From NCBI GenBank assembly GCA_019113645.1, contig DXGZ01000055.1, positions 1 through 41,983 of the forward strand: a stretch of 41,983 bases of DNA, in the 5' to 3' direction. How positions within the stretch are numbered: the stretch's first letter is position 1; every line of letters starts with the position of its first letter. Source of the stretch: Candidatus Mediterraneibacter vanvlietii (GTDB lineage: Bacteria > Bacillota > Clostridia > Lachnospirales > Lachnospiraceae). Shown in pieces: positions 8,262 through 16,487 of this stretch. The notes under the pieces are model-generated. The model searched no databases and had not been told where the DNA came from. It saw only the letters and a program-made list of their open reading frames with translations. The translations under genes were made by a program, and so were the position numbers.

Positions 8262-9629
8262 TTACTCTGCGCCGTGATGGACATATACTCCTGTATTTTC
8301 CTCAATGATCTTTCCGTTCTCCGCAACCAGGCGGCCTCTCAGGTAAACCTGTTCCGCTCTTCCGCGGATCTTCGTTCCTTCCATAGGGCAGTAATCACAG
8401 GCTGACTGCTGATTCTCCGCTGTCATCGTCCACTCTGTCTCCGGATTCCATACAACGATATCTGCATCACTTCCCGGTATCAAAGCGCCTTTCCACGGAT
8501 AAAGATGATACAGCTTCGCCGGATTTTCCGACAGATACTGACACATCTGCTCTGCTGTGATCCTCTTCTCATTAACTCCGAACTGCCAGATCAGCGCCGG
8601 GCGCTCTTCCGCCCCCGGCATGCCGCACGGCGTCTTTGAGAAATCTTCTGCCCCCGCCATCTTCTGCTCCTTTGTGAAACTGCAGTGATCCGTGGCAATG
8701 GTCTGAATTCTGCCTTCCTTCAAAGCCTGCCATAGCACCTCCTGATTCTTTTTTCTTCTCAGCGGAGGCGCAATCATATAATGCCTTGCCTCCTCAGCCG
8801 GAAGGGAATACCTTTCCTCATCCATCAGAAGGTACTGGGGACACGTTTCAATATATACCGTCTGCCCGGCTTCCCGTGCCCTCAGGATTTCACGATACCC
8901 TGCCGCTGTGCTCAGGTGCACAACAATCACCGGCGTATCCACACATTTCGCGATCTTCAGCAGTCGGCTGACTGCTTCCGCCTCCGCTTCCTTCGGTCTT
9001 GTCCACGGATAATCGGAGACGTCAGTCCTGCCGCCTTTCTTTTTCTCAACTTCCTTCAGCCTTGCCTGAATGATCCCATTATTCTCACAGTGAACTCCCG
9101 CGATTCCTCCCAGTTCTTTTAACCGGGAAAGGATCTCATACATGGTCTCATCATCGACCATCGTATCATACGTCATATACAGTTTAAAGGACATCGTCTC
9201 CTTTGCCACGATTTCTTCCAGTTCACGGCTGATCTCCTCGTTCCAGTCCGTGATCGCAAGGTGAAACGCATAATCACAGGACGACATGCCGTCCGCTTTC
9301 TCATGCCAGTTGTCGAGTGCCTGTCTTAAGCTCTCTCCCTTATACTGAGTCGCATAGTCCACGATGCATGTTGTTCCCCCGGCAAGCTCCGCCTTGGTCC
9401 CGGTATCAAACTTATCGGCTGTGACCGTATTGCTCACCTCCAGCGCCATATGCGTATGCGCATCGATAAAACCGGGGAAAAGCAGCTTTCCTGTCACATC
9501 TACAATCTCCGCATCCCGGAAGGAGAGATTCTCTCCTGCTGCCAGAATCTTCTCCCCTTTTACGAGGATATCCAGCTTCTTCATTCCCTCACCGCTGACT
9601 ATTATTCCGCCTTTGAATAACCGTTTCAT
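8262..9629 (-). CDS. hydA: D-hydantoinase / dihydropyrimidinase-type amidohydrolase
   Basis: A cyclic amidohydrolase that opens hydantoin or dihydropyrimidine rings. The 455-residue TIM-barrel protein has the metal motif DAHTH (His58, His60), the carboxylated lysine in SFKLYMTY (Lys149), further metal ligands in GVHCENN and VVHLSTAAG, and the late Asp in ATDHCSF. Length and motif order match HyuA/HydA of the E. coli ygf/yge selenium cluster. In this island it probably hydrolyses a ring or ureido intermediate of purine breakdown (inference); the natural substrate is not readable from sequence. AAGGGG precedes the ATG by 7 nt. Confidence 0.9.
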   Translation of the reverse strand: MKRLFKGGIIVSGEGMKKLDILVKGEKILAAGENLSFRDAEIVDVTGKLLFPGFIDAHTHMALEVSNTVTADKFDTGTKAELAGGTTCIVDYATQYKGESLRQALDNWHEKADGMSSCDYAFHLAITDWNEEISRELEEIVAKETMSFKLYMTYDTMVDDETMYEILSRLKELGGIAGVHCENNGIIQARLKEVEKKKGGRTDVSDYPWTRPKEAEAEAVSRLLKIAKCVDTPVIVVHLSTAAGYREILRAREAGQTVYIETCPQYLLMDEERYSLPAEEARHYMIAPPLRRKKNQEVLWQALKEGRIQTIATDHCSFTKEQKMAGAEDFSKTPCGMPGAEERPALIWQFGVNEKRITAEQMCQYLSENPAKLYHLYPWKGALIPGSDADIVVWNPETEWTMTAENQQSACDYCPMEGTKIRGRAEQVYLRGRLVAENGKIIEENTGVYVHHGAE

Positions 9630-9686
9630 ATCTGACCCCTTCTTTCCTGTACTTTTTCTCCTGCTGTCACTGCCTCTTCCGCTGTA

Positions 9687-12683
9687 TTAATCTCTGAGAA
9701 GATAGGAGTAGTCTCTGCACACTGCTTCCATCAGGTTCTGAAGACCGTCCGGTATCCTCGTCTCCTCGCCTTTTGTCCATACACAGGTCTCTCCGAGGAA
9801 CCGTACTTTGCATCTGATCTGCTCTCTGTCAAGAACTGCAAATCCCTGATTCCGGCTCTCTTCCATATCCTTCTCATCAGCAAACAGCGTGAATTTGTCC
9901 AGATACGGAGCACTGTCATAAGGACAGAAACTCTTGCAGTTTCCGCACTCATTGCACATGTAATCCACATGGATAATCTGATGCTTCTCCATGCCCGGCA
10001 CACGGATCGAAATATTGGCTCTGTTCGGACAGGCTTCCACACAGTTCTCACAGATTCCGGAGCATCCCAGGCATCTGCCTGCTTCTTCAGATCCTTCCGC
10101 CTCATCTGCAAGGCTGCCCTTTCTGCTGTAAATGCTGTCTTCATCCGTAACCGGCTCGTGATCTTTTACAATCTTATCTCCGACAATTGCCTGCGCTGCT
10201 TTCAGTCCGTCACGAATTCCTTCCACGATCGTTGCCGGACCGCCAAGTCCATCGCCCGCCACATAAATGCCCGGGAGATTCGTCTCGCCGGTCTCATCAT
10301 TGACCAGCGCGCGTCCCCTGTCATTTACGCGGATGCCGCATGCCTCATAGAAGGAAGTCGGTACCCGCTCGCCAACTGCCGCGATCACGGTATCTGCCGG
10401 CACTTCCAGTTCTTCGTCTGTCGCGATCACACCGCGTCTTCCGGAAGCGTCATAGTCGCCCAGCTTCATCACTTTGCAGAGAAGCTTTCCATCTTCAAGT
10501 TTTACCGGTGCAAGCAGTTCCATAAACTCTACGCCGTCATCAATCGCCATCTGAAGCTCTTCTTCATCCGCCGGCATATAGCGCTTCGTTCTTCTGTAAA
10601 CAAGATACGAATGCTCCACTCCTTTCGTGCGTTTCACTGCTCTTGCCGTATCCATGGCCGTATTTCCGCCGCCGATCACAACAACGTTTTTCCCGATATC
10701 CAGATCTCCGTTCGTCTCCTTATACTGCGCGAGGAAATCCAGTGCATTCACGGTCTCGCCCTTCTCCAGTTTCAGCACGCCGGGTTCTGACGCGCCGACT
10801 GCCAGGACGACTGCTGTATAGTCTGCATTTTTCAGCATGTCAAGATCTGTAATCTCTGTATTCAGACAGATGTTGACTCCCATCTTTTCCAGGAGAGCAG
10901 CATCTTTGTCAATGGCATCCTGCGGGATTCTGAATTCCGGAATCACATGGCGAACTACTCCGCCAAGCGCTCCGCTCTTCTCAAACAGGGTCACTTCCAT
11001 ACCTGCCTTCCGGATGAAATAAGCTGCCGCCATACCTGCCGGTCCTCCGCCGATCACGGCTGCCTTGCCGGACTTTGTGATGGCAGGCGCTTCCAGTTTT
11101 GCCATCAGCGCCTCATATCCGTTTTCTGCCGCAATGTGTTTCATGCTGCGGATATGAACGGATTCTTCATAGAAGTTCCGGGTACATTTGCTCATACACG
11201 GATGAGCGCAGATTGTTCCGGTCATAAACGGAAGCGGATTTTTCTCTGTAATAACTTCAAGCGCTTCCTCGTATTTTCCGCCTTTGACAAGCTGCAGATA
11301 AGCCGGAATATCCTGATGAATCGGGCATCCTTCCCGGCATGGCGCAACGAAGCAGTCCAGAAGCGGAACCTGTTTCCTCATCTTTCTGGACGGAAGCGGT
11401 TTGATTGCCTTGACATGATGAGGATTCGTCTTTACCTCTCCGGCAAGTTCTGCTGTTTTTTCCACGCTTACTGCTGTGAATACTTCATTTTCTTTCTCCA
11501 GAAGTTTCGCGATCTGAGCCATTCTGTCATACCCGCCCGGCTTCAGGAGGGTTGTAGCCACTGTTACCGGCCAGATACCTGCATCCACGATCTTCTCGAT
11601 ATTATGGAAATCCGCCCCTCCGGAATAAGAGATACGCAGTTTTCCGTCAAACTCTGCCGTCAGCTTCGCCGCAAGGGAAATGGACAGAGGATACAGGGAT
11701 TTTCCTGACATATACATCTCCTGGCTCGGAAGCTCATTCTGCTTCACATCCACCGGGAATGTATTTGTAATCTTAACGCCGAACTCAAGATTTCTCTCCT
11801 CACAGACTTTCATCAGTCTTGTCAGCATCGGCACGGCATCCTCATACTGGAGGTCATCTTTAAAGTGGAAATCACCGAACGCGACATAGTCATATCCCAT
11901 ATCGTCCATGATCTTTCTGGCGAATTCATAGCCGAGCAGTGTGGGATTACATTTAATAAATGTATGGAATCCTTTCTCTGTAATCAGGTACATAGCGATC
12001 CGTTCGATCTCCTGCGGCGGACATCCGTGAAGCGTGGAGATCGTCACTGAATTACAGATATCTCCTGATATGCTCTCGATATCCTCTCTCGTCACGTTCC
12101 TGAAGCAGTCCAGGTGAGCAAGAAGATACTCTCTGCATGACTTGAAGATTTCTGAATCCTGTGCGTGTTTCATTGTATTTAAGAAGTTATCGATCTTCTC
12201 TGACTGGATTCCCGCCAGATCATATCCGACACTGATGTTAAACTGGAATCCATCCATACTTCCAAGATCAAACTCTTTTGCCATAACCTTGCAGAGGAAC
12301 CATGCCTTGATATACTCTTCCATTGCCTGGGGCACGTAAAGCTCTGTGGACCACTCGCAGTTATAACACTCGTCATCCGCCTTGATGCACGGCTTGTTCA
12401 CACACGCGGACAATTCCGCCCCATCCATGATCTGGACAGTCTTCAGTTCGAAGAATCTGCTTCCCGTATAATAAGCAGCCGCAATATTCTGGGCAAGCTG
12501 TGTGTGAGGGCCGGCAGCCGGTCCCACCGGAGTTTCCAGCGGACGCTCAAAAATCGTTCTGTTATATCTGCTGTCCGCATGATACGGATGATGCTCCCCG
12601 AATACCGTACCGTATTTCTCATATTCTGTCAGTGTCCAGTTTAAAAGCTGTTCAAAAGACATCGGTCTCATAATATCGCTCAT
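9687..12683 (-). CDS. ygfK: YgfK: multidomain iron-sulfur flavoprotein (putative selenate reductase subunit)
   Basis: A 998-residue redox protein. The first ~400 residues resemble a dihydroorotate/dihydropyrimidine dehydrogenase TIM barrel. Residues about 440-540 form the Fe-S helical domain of glutamate synthase small subunit type (Cys449, Cys453, then CAHPCMSKC). Residues about 540-830 hold the FAD and NAD(P) folds (GGGPAGMAAAY near 545; GGGNTAMD later). The C-terminus carries two clusters, CLGCSGICENC... from about 871 and CNECGNCKSFC at about 910-920. The historical name 'selenate reductase' is a guess. The domain set resembles dihydropyrimidine dehydrogenase rearranged, so reduction of a purine or pyrimidine intermediate with NAD(P)H is equally plausible. 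AGGAGG precedes the ATG. Confidence 0.92.
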   Translation of the reverse strand: MSDIMRPMSFEQLLNWTLTEYEKYGTVFGEHHPYHADSRYNRTIFERPLETPVGPAAGPHTQLAQNIAAAYYTGSRFFELKTVQIMDGAELSACVNKPCIKADDECYNCEWSTELYVPQAMEEYIKAWFLCKVMAKEFDLGSMDGFQFNISVGYDLAGIQSEKIDNFLNTMKHAQDSEIFKSCREYLLAHLDCFRNVTREDIESISGDICNSVTISTLHGCPPQEIERIAMYLITEKGFHTFIKCNPTLLGYEFARKIMDDMGYDYVAFGDFHFKDDLQYEDAVPMLTRLMKVCEERNLEFGVKITNTFPVDVKQNELPSQEMYMSGKSLYPLSISLAAKLTAEFDGKLRISYSGGADFHNIEKIVDAGIWPVTVATTLLKPGGYDRMAQIAKLLEKENEVFTAVSVEKTAELAGEVKTNPHHVKAIKPLPSRKMRKQVPLLDCFVAPCREGCPIHQDIPAYLQLVKGGKYEEALEVITEKNPLPFMTGTICAHPCMSKCTRNFYEESVHIRSMKHIAAENGYEALMAKLEAPAITKSGKAAVIGGGPAGMAAAYFIRKAGMEVTLFEKSGALGGVVRHVIPEFRIPQDAIDKDAALLEKMGVNICLNTEITDLDMLKNADYTAVVLAVGASEPGVLKLEKGETVNALDFLAQYKETNGDLDIGKNVVVIGGGNTAMDTARAVKRTKGVEHSYLVYRRTKRYMPADEEELQMAIDDGVEFMELLAPVKLEDGKLLCKVMKLGDYDASGRRGVIATDEELEVPADTVIAAVGERVPTSFYEACGIRVNDRGRALVNDETGETNLPGIYVAGDGLGGPATIVEGIRDGLKAAQAIVGDKIVKDHEPVTDEDSIYSRKGSLADEAEGSEEAGRCLGCSGICENCVEACPNRANISIRVPGMEKHQIIHVDYMCNECGNCKSFCPYDSAPYLDKFTLFADEKDMEESRNQGFAVLDREQIRCKVRFLGETCVWTKGEETRIPDGLQNLMEAVCRDYSYLLRD

Positions 12684-12695
12684 AATTGCTACCTC

Positions 12696-14126
12696 CTATT
12701 CTGCATCCGGTTTATCCTTTGGCAGGATCAGATTTAAAATCACTGCAAAAATCGTTGCCAGAACCACCGGCGATGATGCGAATGTATTGTTGATAATGGA
12801 CTGAAAACTTTCAAGGCTCATACTCATATTCAGAGCGCTGTGAATGCTTGCTGTCATCTGATTTAAGCAGCCGTCGCTTAACGATACGCCCATGCCAATC
12901 GCAATCGCCAGTCCCGCAACGGTTGTGTTGCGATAGGTCAGTTTCTCTGTCACAAGCAGTTTGATTCCTGTCATGGCTATCGACGCGAACACAGAAGCCA
13001 CCGCGCCTCCAAGTACACACTGCGGGATCGTGCGGAGCAGCGCTGAGAACTTCGGAATCAGTCCCGCAATCAGCAGGATAACCGCAGCCACAGAAAATAC
13101 CTTTCTCGCGACAACACGTGTAGAGCCTACGATTCCTACATTCTGGCTGTAGGTAGCTGTCGGAGGACATCCGAACAGCGCTCCCACAATATTGCTGACA
13201 CCGTAGCCGATGATGCCGCCGTTTAACTCGTTATCTGTAGGGAGTCTGTCCATACCTCCTGTCGTTGTTGCCGAGAAGTCTCCCATTGCCTGAATCGAAT
13301 TGACAAGGAACAGAATTCCAAGCGGAAGAATTGCCGATATATCAAATTCAATGCCGAATGCCAGCGGTGTGGGAATCTGGAACCAGCCGGCGGTTGAAAG
13401 CGCCGAAAAATCCACCATGCCGAAACAAAGCGCTACCACATACCCGCAGAGAAGTCCGATCAGGATGGACGCAAGCTTGAACAGTCCTTTTCCATAATGG
13501 TTGAGAAGCACCACGATTCCCAGTGTGATAAATGCCACCAGCCAGTTCTGCCAGGAGCCGTACACCAGAGCTTCTGTTTTCCCCTGCTGTTCCACTATTA
13601 CTTCATAAGTATTCGATGAATTTCCTGCCATATAGTTCACTGCCGTACTGTAGAGCGAGAGGCCGATGGCAAGAATTACCGTGCCTATAACAAGAGGTGG
13701 AAATACTTTCCGGATCTGGCGGATAAAAAGCCCAACCAGAATTGCCACAACGCCGCCGACAATCATGGCACCGAAAATCGTATTTACATCTTTTGCCTGA
13801 GCCGCAATGGCTGTCATGGTCGGAACATAGGCAAAGCTCACCCCGATGATTACCGGCAGTCCGGAACCCAGCTTAATCTTCTGTCCATAGAGCTGCAGAA
13901 GCGTGGACAGTGCCGCAAACACAAGGGATACCTGTATCAGCAGCCCCATATTAACATTTCCGCCGGCATTGTTCGCGGCATTCGCAACGAGAATGGCCGG
14001 TGTAACACACCCGACTACCGCCGCCAGCACGTGCTGGGCCGCCAGCGGCAGAACCTGGCCGAATGACGGATTTCCATCCCATTTAAATAACTCTTTGTTG
14101 TCTTTTTTCACCTTTGTGTCACTCAT
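12696..14126 (-). CDS. NCS2 nucleobase:cation symporter (xanthine/uric acid permease)
   Basis: Imports a purine base with H+ or Na+. The 476-residue membrane protein shows the NCS2 fold: an early GCVTPAILVANAA segment, many hydrophobic helices, the TM8 region IQAMGDFSATT (about 278-288) and the NCS2 signature around QNVGIVGSTR. Its position between ssnA and ygfK points to uric acid or xanthine rather than uracil. The residue aligned with the essential TM8 glutamate of XanQ appears to be Gln279, an oddity noted in the findings. GGAGG lies 9 nt before the ATG; the gene follows ssnA by 22 nt. Confidence 0.9.
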   Translation of the reverse strand: MSDTKVKKDNKELFKWDGNPSFGQVLPLAAQHVLAAVVGCVTPAILVANAANNAGGNVNMGLLIQVSLVFAALSTLLQLYGQKIKLGSGLPVIIGVSFAYVPTMTAIAAQAKDVNTIFGAMIVGGVVAILVGLFIRQIRKVFPPLVIGTVILAIGLSLYSTAVNYMAGNSSNTYEVIVEQQGKTEALVYGSWQNWLVAFITLGIVVLLNHYGKGLFKLASILIGLLCGYVVALCFGMVDFSALSTAGWFQIPTPLAFGIEFDISAILPLGILFLVNSIQAMGDFSATTTGGMDRLPTDNELNGGIIGYGVSNIVGALFGCPPTATYSQNVGIVGSTRVVARKVFSVAAVILLIAGLIPKFSALLRTIPQCVLGGAVASVFASIAMTGIKLLVTEKLTYRNTTVAGLAIAIGMGVSLSDGCLNQMTASIHSALNMSMSLESFQSIINNTFASSPVVLATIFAVILNLILPKDKPDAE

Positions 14127-14148
14127 TCGCTGTATCCTCCGTTTTCTC

Positions 14149-15483
14149 CTACCGGCTGTTGATCCGGTCTGCCAGCTCTTTTGCCGCCTGTCTGCAGTCC
14201 GCCATTACTTTCGCTTCATCAATCTGCGTCAGTCTCCTGTCTTTCATCAGCACTTTCCCGTTCGCAACTGTTGTCACCACATCATGCCCTGTAACGCCAA
14301 ACAGCAGATGACCGTTAACATTTCCCGCATTCATCGGTGTGAGCGGATTATAATTGACGATAATCACATCTCCGGCAGCCCCTTCTTTGAGCACGCCGAG
14401 CTCCGGTTTAAAATACCTTCCCGCAATCTTCGCGTTGTTCTCAAAGAGCATCTGCGGCACTTCCGCCCACGCTGCATTCGGATCGCAGAGATGATGTTTG
14501 TGAAGCACATTTGCTACTTTGTACGATTCCATCATATCATGAGTGTATCCGTCTGTTCCGAGACCGGTAAGGATTCCTCTGTGCACCAGCTCCATGGTCG
14601 GCGGACATCCGCATGCATTTCCCATATTGGATTCCGGATTATGAACTACCATTGTTCCCGTCTCCCGTATCAGATCCATCTCATGAGAATTGATATAGAT
14701 ACAGTGTCCGAGAAGCGTCTTCTCCCCCAGTACACCGTGATCCATCAGCCGGTCCACGATCCGTTTTCCGTAATGCTTCAGGCAGTGATGCAGATCCTCA
14801 ATTCCTTCCGCAACATGAATGTGATATCCCACTTCATCCGGTTTGTTGGCAGCCGCCAGCTCAAACGTCTCGTCTGAAATCGTGAACTGCGCGTGCATTC
14901 CCATCATTCCCGCGATCATCCCCGATTCATCCTTCAGGGCATGGCGGATAAACTCCGCATTCTCCATAACAGACGCCTTCGCCTTATCCATGCCGTCTCT
15001 GTCCGATATCTCATAGCACAGACAGGAACGGACTCCTGTTTCCTTTGCCGCCTTCTCAATCTCAAACAGGGATCCTTCGATCGAACCGAAACTTGCATGG
15101 TGGTCAAATATCGTTGTCACACCGTTCTTGATGCAGTCTATATAAGTGGCCATTGCACTCAGATAAGTATCATGCAGCGTCAGATTCCGGTCGATCGTCC
15201 ACCACATTCCGTCCAGTATGTCCAGAAAACCTTTCGGGTCATAACCGTTTATGGAAAGTCCTCTGCCAAACGCACTGTAGATATGTTCATGTACATTGAT
15301 AAATGCCGGCATGATCAGACCGCCTTTCGCGTCAATGTACTCCGCCTGCGGATATGCCGCGCGCAGCTCATCCGTTCCGCCGACCCTGCTGATCACCGTG
15401 CCGTCAATCGCCACTGCTCCGTTTTCAATCAGAGGCTGATCCGGATTTCTTGTGATCACTTTTCCATTTCCTAAAACAAGCAT
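14149..15483 (-). CDS. ssnA: SsnA amidohydrolase (selenium-metabolism-linked)
   Basis: An amidohydrolase-superfamily enzyme of the SsnA family, related to guanine deaminase, chlorohydrolases and TrzN-type aminohydrolases. The 444-residue protein has the first metal motif VHEHIYS near residue 61, later His ligands in HIHVAEG and GHCIYINSHE, and the catalytic Asp in GLGTDGYTHDM. It is first in the eight-gene minus-strand operon, with AAGGAGAAG before the ATG. Family co-occurrence places it in anaerobic purine/urate degradation; the exact substrate (a deamination or ring hydrolysis) is unproven. Confidence 0.9.
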   Translation of the reverse strand: MLVLGNGKVITRNPDQPLIENGAVAIDGTVISRVGGTDELRAAYPQAEYIDAKGGLIMPAFINVHEHIYSAFGRGLSINGYDPKGFLDILDGMWWTIDRNLTLHDTYLSAMATYIDCIKNGVTTIFDHHASFGSIEGSLFEIEKAAKETGVRSCLCYEISDRDGMDKAKASVMENAEFIRHALKDESGMIAGMMGMHAQFTISDETFELAAANKPDEVGYHIHVAEGIEDLHHCLKHYGKRIVDRLMDHGVLGEKTLLGHCIYINSHEMDLIRETGTMVVHNPESNMGNACGCPPTMELVHRGILTGLGTDGYTHDMMESYKVANVLHKHHLCDPNAAWAEVPQMLFENNAKIAGRYFKPELGVLKEGAAGDVIIVNYNPLTPMNAGNVNGHLLFGVTGHDVVTTVANGKVLMKDRRLTQIDEAKVMADCRQAAKELADRINSR

Positions 15484-15544
15484 ATCTTCTTCTCCTTTTT
15501 ATTTATTTTTTACACATAAGCCCAGGCATAGCGACTTAAATTAC

Positions 15545-15559
15545 TGTGCAAATCGCACA
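15545..15559. repeat. Inverted repeat TGTGC-N5-GCACA in the ssnA leader
   Basis: A perfect 5-bp dyad with a 5-nt centre, followed in the ssnA direction by a second possible stem (TAAGTC...GGCTTA on the minus strand). It lies roughly 10-25 nt downstream of the predicted ssnA start site. It could be a repressor site or an RNA hairpin. Confidence 0.35.
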
Positions 15560-15575
15560 CTTAGACCTGATATTA

Positions 15576-15604
15576 AGTATAGAATACCATTAATATTGTA
15601 TAAA
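15576..15604 (-). promoter_or_regulatory. Candidate promoter of the ssnA operon
   Basis: On the minus strand, -10 TATACT (15576-15581) with -35 TTTATA (15599-15604) at 17 bp. An alternative pair, TTGCAT (15604-15609) and TATTCT (15581-15586), is also spaced 17 bp. The -35 is weak in both cases, fitting an activator-dependent promoter. Confidence 0.5.
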
Positions 15605-15620
15605 TGCAATACAGACTCTT

Positions 15621-15653
15621 AAAAATTTTTAGAGCACCTAAAAAATTTTTAGA
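15621..15653. repeat. Direct repeat of AAAAATTTTTAGA, candidate regulator site
   Basis: AAAAATTTTTAGA occurs at 15621-15633 and again at 15641-15653, exactly 20 bp apart (two helical turns). Each core is a palindrome. The pair lies between the divergent ssnA and regulator promoters, just upstream of both -35 boxes. It is a natural candidate for binding by the adjacent PAS-HTH regulator, though AT-tracts can also be curvature elements. Confidence 0.45.
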
Positions 15654-15660
15654 AAAAGTA

Positions 15661-15688
15661 TTGACTCTGGTTTTTTTTATGCTATGAT
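15661..15688 (+). promoter_or_regulatory. Sigma-A promoter of the regulator gene
   Basis: TTGACT (15661-15666) and TATGAT (15683-15688) are separated by 16 bp. Just downstream, AAAAAAGC-A-GCTTTTTT (15704-15720) is a perfect palindrome near the expected start of transcription and could be an autoregulatory site. Confidence 0.75.
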
Positions 15689-15756
15689 GAGTTTAGAGAA
15701 ACAAAAAAAGCAGCTTTTTTACACGAAATCACAAAGTTAAAAAGGCAGGTGAAGAA

Positions 15757-16404
15757 ATGAACCAGACGCTTGATTTTCTTAAGCAGCTTGCGCACGGACT
15801 CGCGGTACAATTCGGCAGTTCCTGCGAAGTTGTCATTCACGACCTGACCCGCAAGGGGCTGGAACAGTCGATTGTCTATATTGAGAACGGCCATGTATCA
15901 AACCGCCATACAGGAGACGGGCCATCGGGAATCGTTCTCGAAACACTCCGGTCAGATCCCGGAAAGATCCGGGATAAGCTTGCTTATCTCACGAAGACGG
16001 ACAACGGAAGGATCCTGAAATCCAGCACACTCTATATCCGCGACGAGAAAGGCAATGTCCGCTATATTTTTTCCATGAATTACGATATCACAGCACTGCT
16101 TGCCGCAGAGAATCTGATCCGCGGTCTGGTGCAGACCGAACCTGAAGAAACCCCGGATGGATCATCGGATACTCCACCCCAGAAGATCACGCACAACGTA
16201 ACAGAACTTCTCGATATGCTCATCGATCAGGCGATAGCAAAGGTCGGTAAACCGGTAGCGCTGATGAACAAGGATGATAAAGTGGCTGTTGTCCAGTACC
16301 TGAACAACGCCGGAGCATTTCTGATTACAAAGTCCGGCGACAAAGTCTCATCCCTTCTTGGGATCTCGAAATTTACACTTTACAGCTATATGGACAAAGG
16401 ATAA
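15757..16404 (+). CDS. PAS-HTH transcriptional regulator, YheO/DauR family
   Basis: DNA-binding regulator of 215 residues. The N-terminal ~120 residues form the YheO-type PAS sensor domain (FGSSCEVVIHDL, SMNYDIT). The C-terminal ~65 residues form a DauR-like helix-turn-helix (VVQYLNNAGAFLITKSGDKV followed by LLGISKFTLYSYM). It is divergent from ssnA and upstream of the dpaL operon, so it probably senses a purine or amino-acid intermediate and controls both transcription units (inference from position). AGGTGA precedes the ATG. A short GC hairpin (16412-16424) follows the stop, without a U-tract. Confidence 0.85.
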   Translation: MNQTLDFLKQLAHGLAVQFGSSCEVVIHDLTRKGLEQSIVYIENGHVSNRHTGDGPSGIVLETLRSDPGKIRDKLAYLTKTDNGRILKSSTLYIRDEKGNVRYIFSMNYDITALLAAENLIRGLVQTEPEETPDGSSDTPPQKITHNVTELLDMLIDQAIAKVGKPVALMNKDDKVAVVQYLNNAGAFLITKSGDKVSSLLGISKFTLYSYMDKG

Positions 16405-16487
16405 CCGCTCTGCCGCAAAGCGGCTGATCCGGACTGATATGTTCAGCAAAAATTATCAATTCAATCATTATTTAAGGAGGTTCCGTA

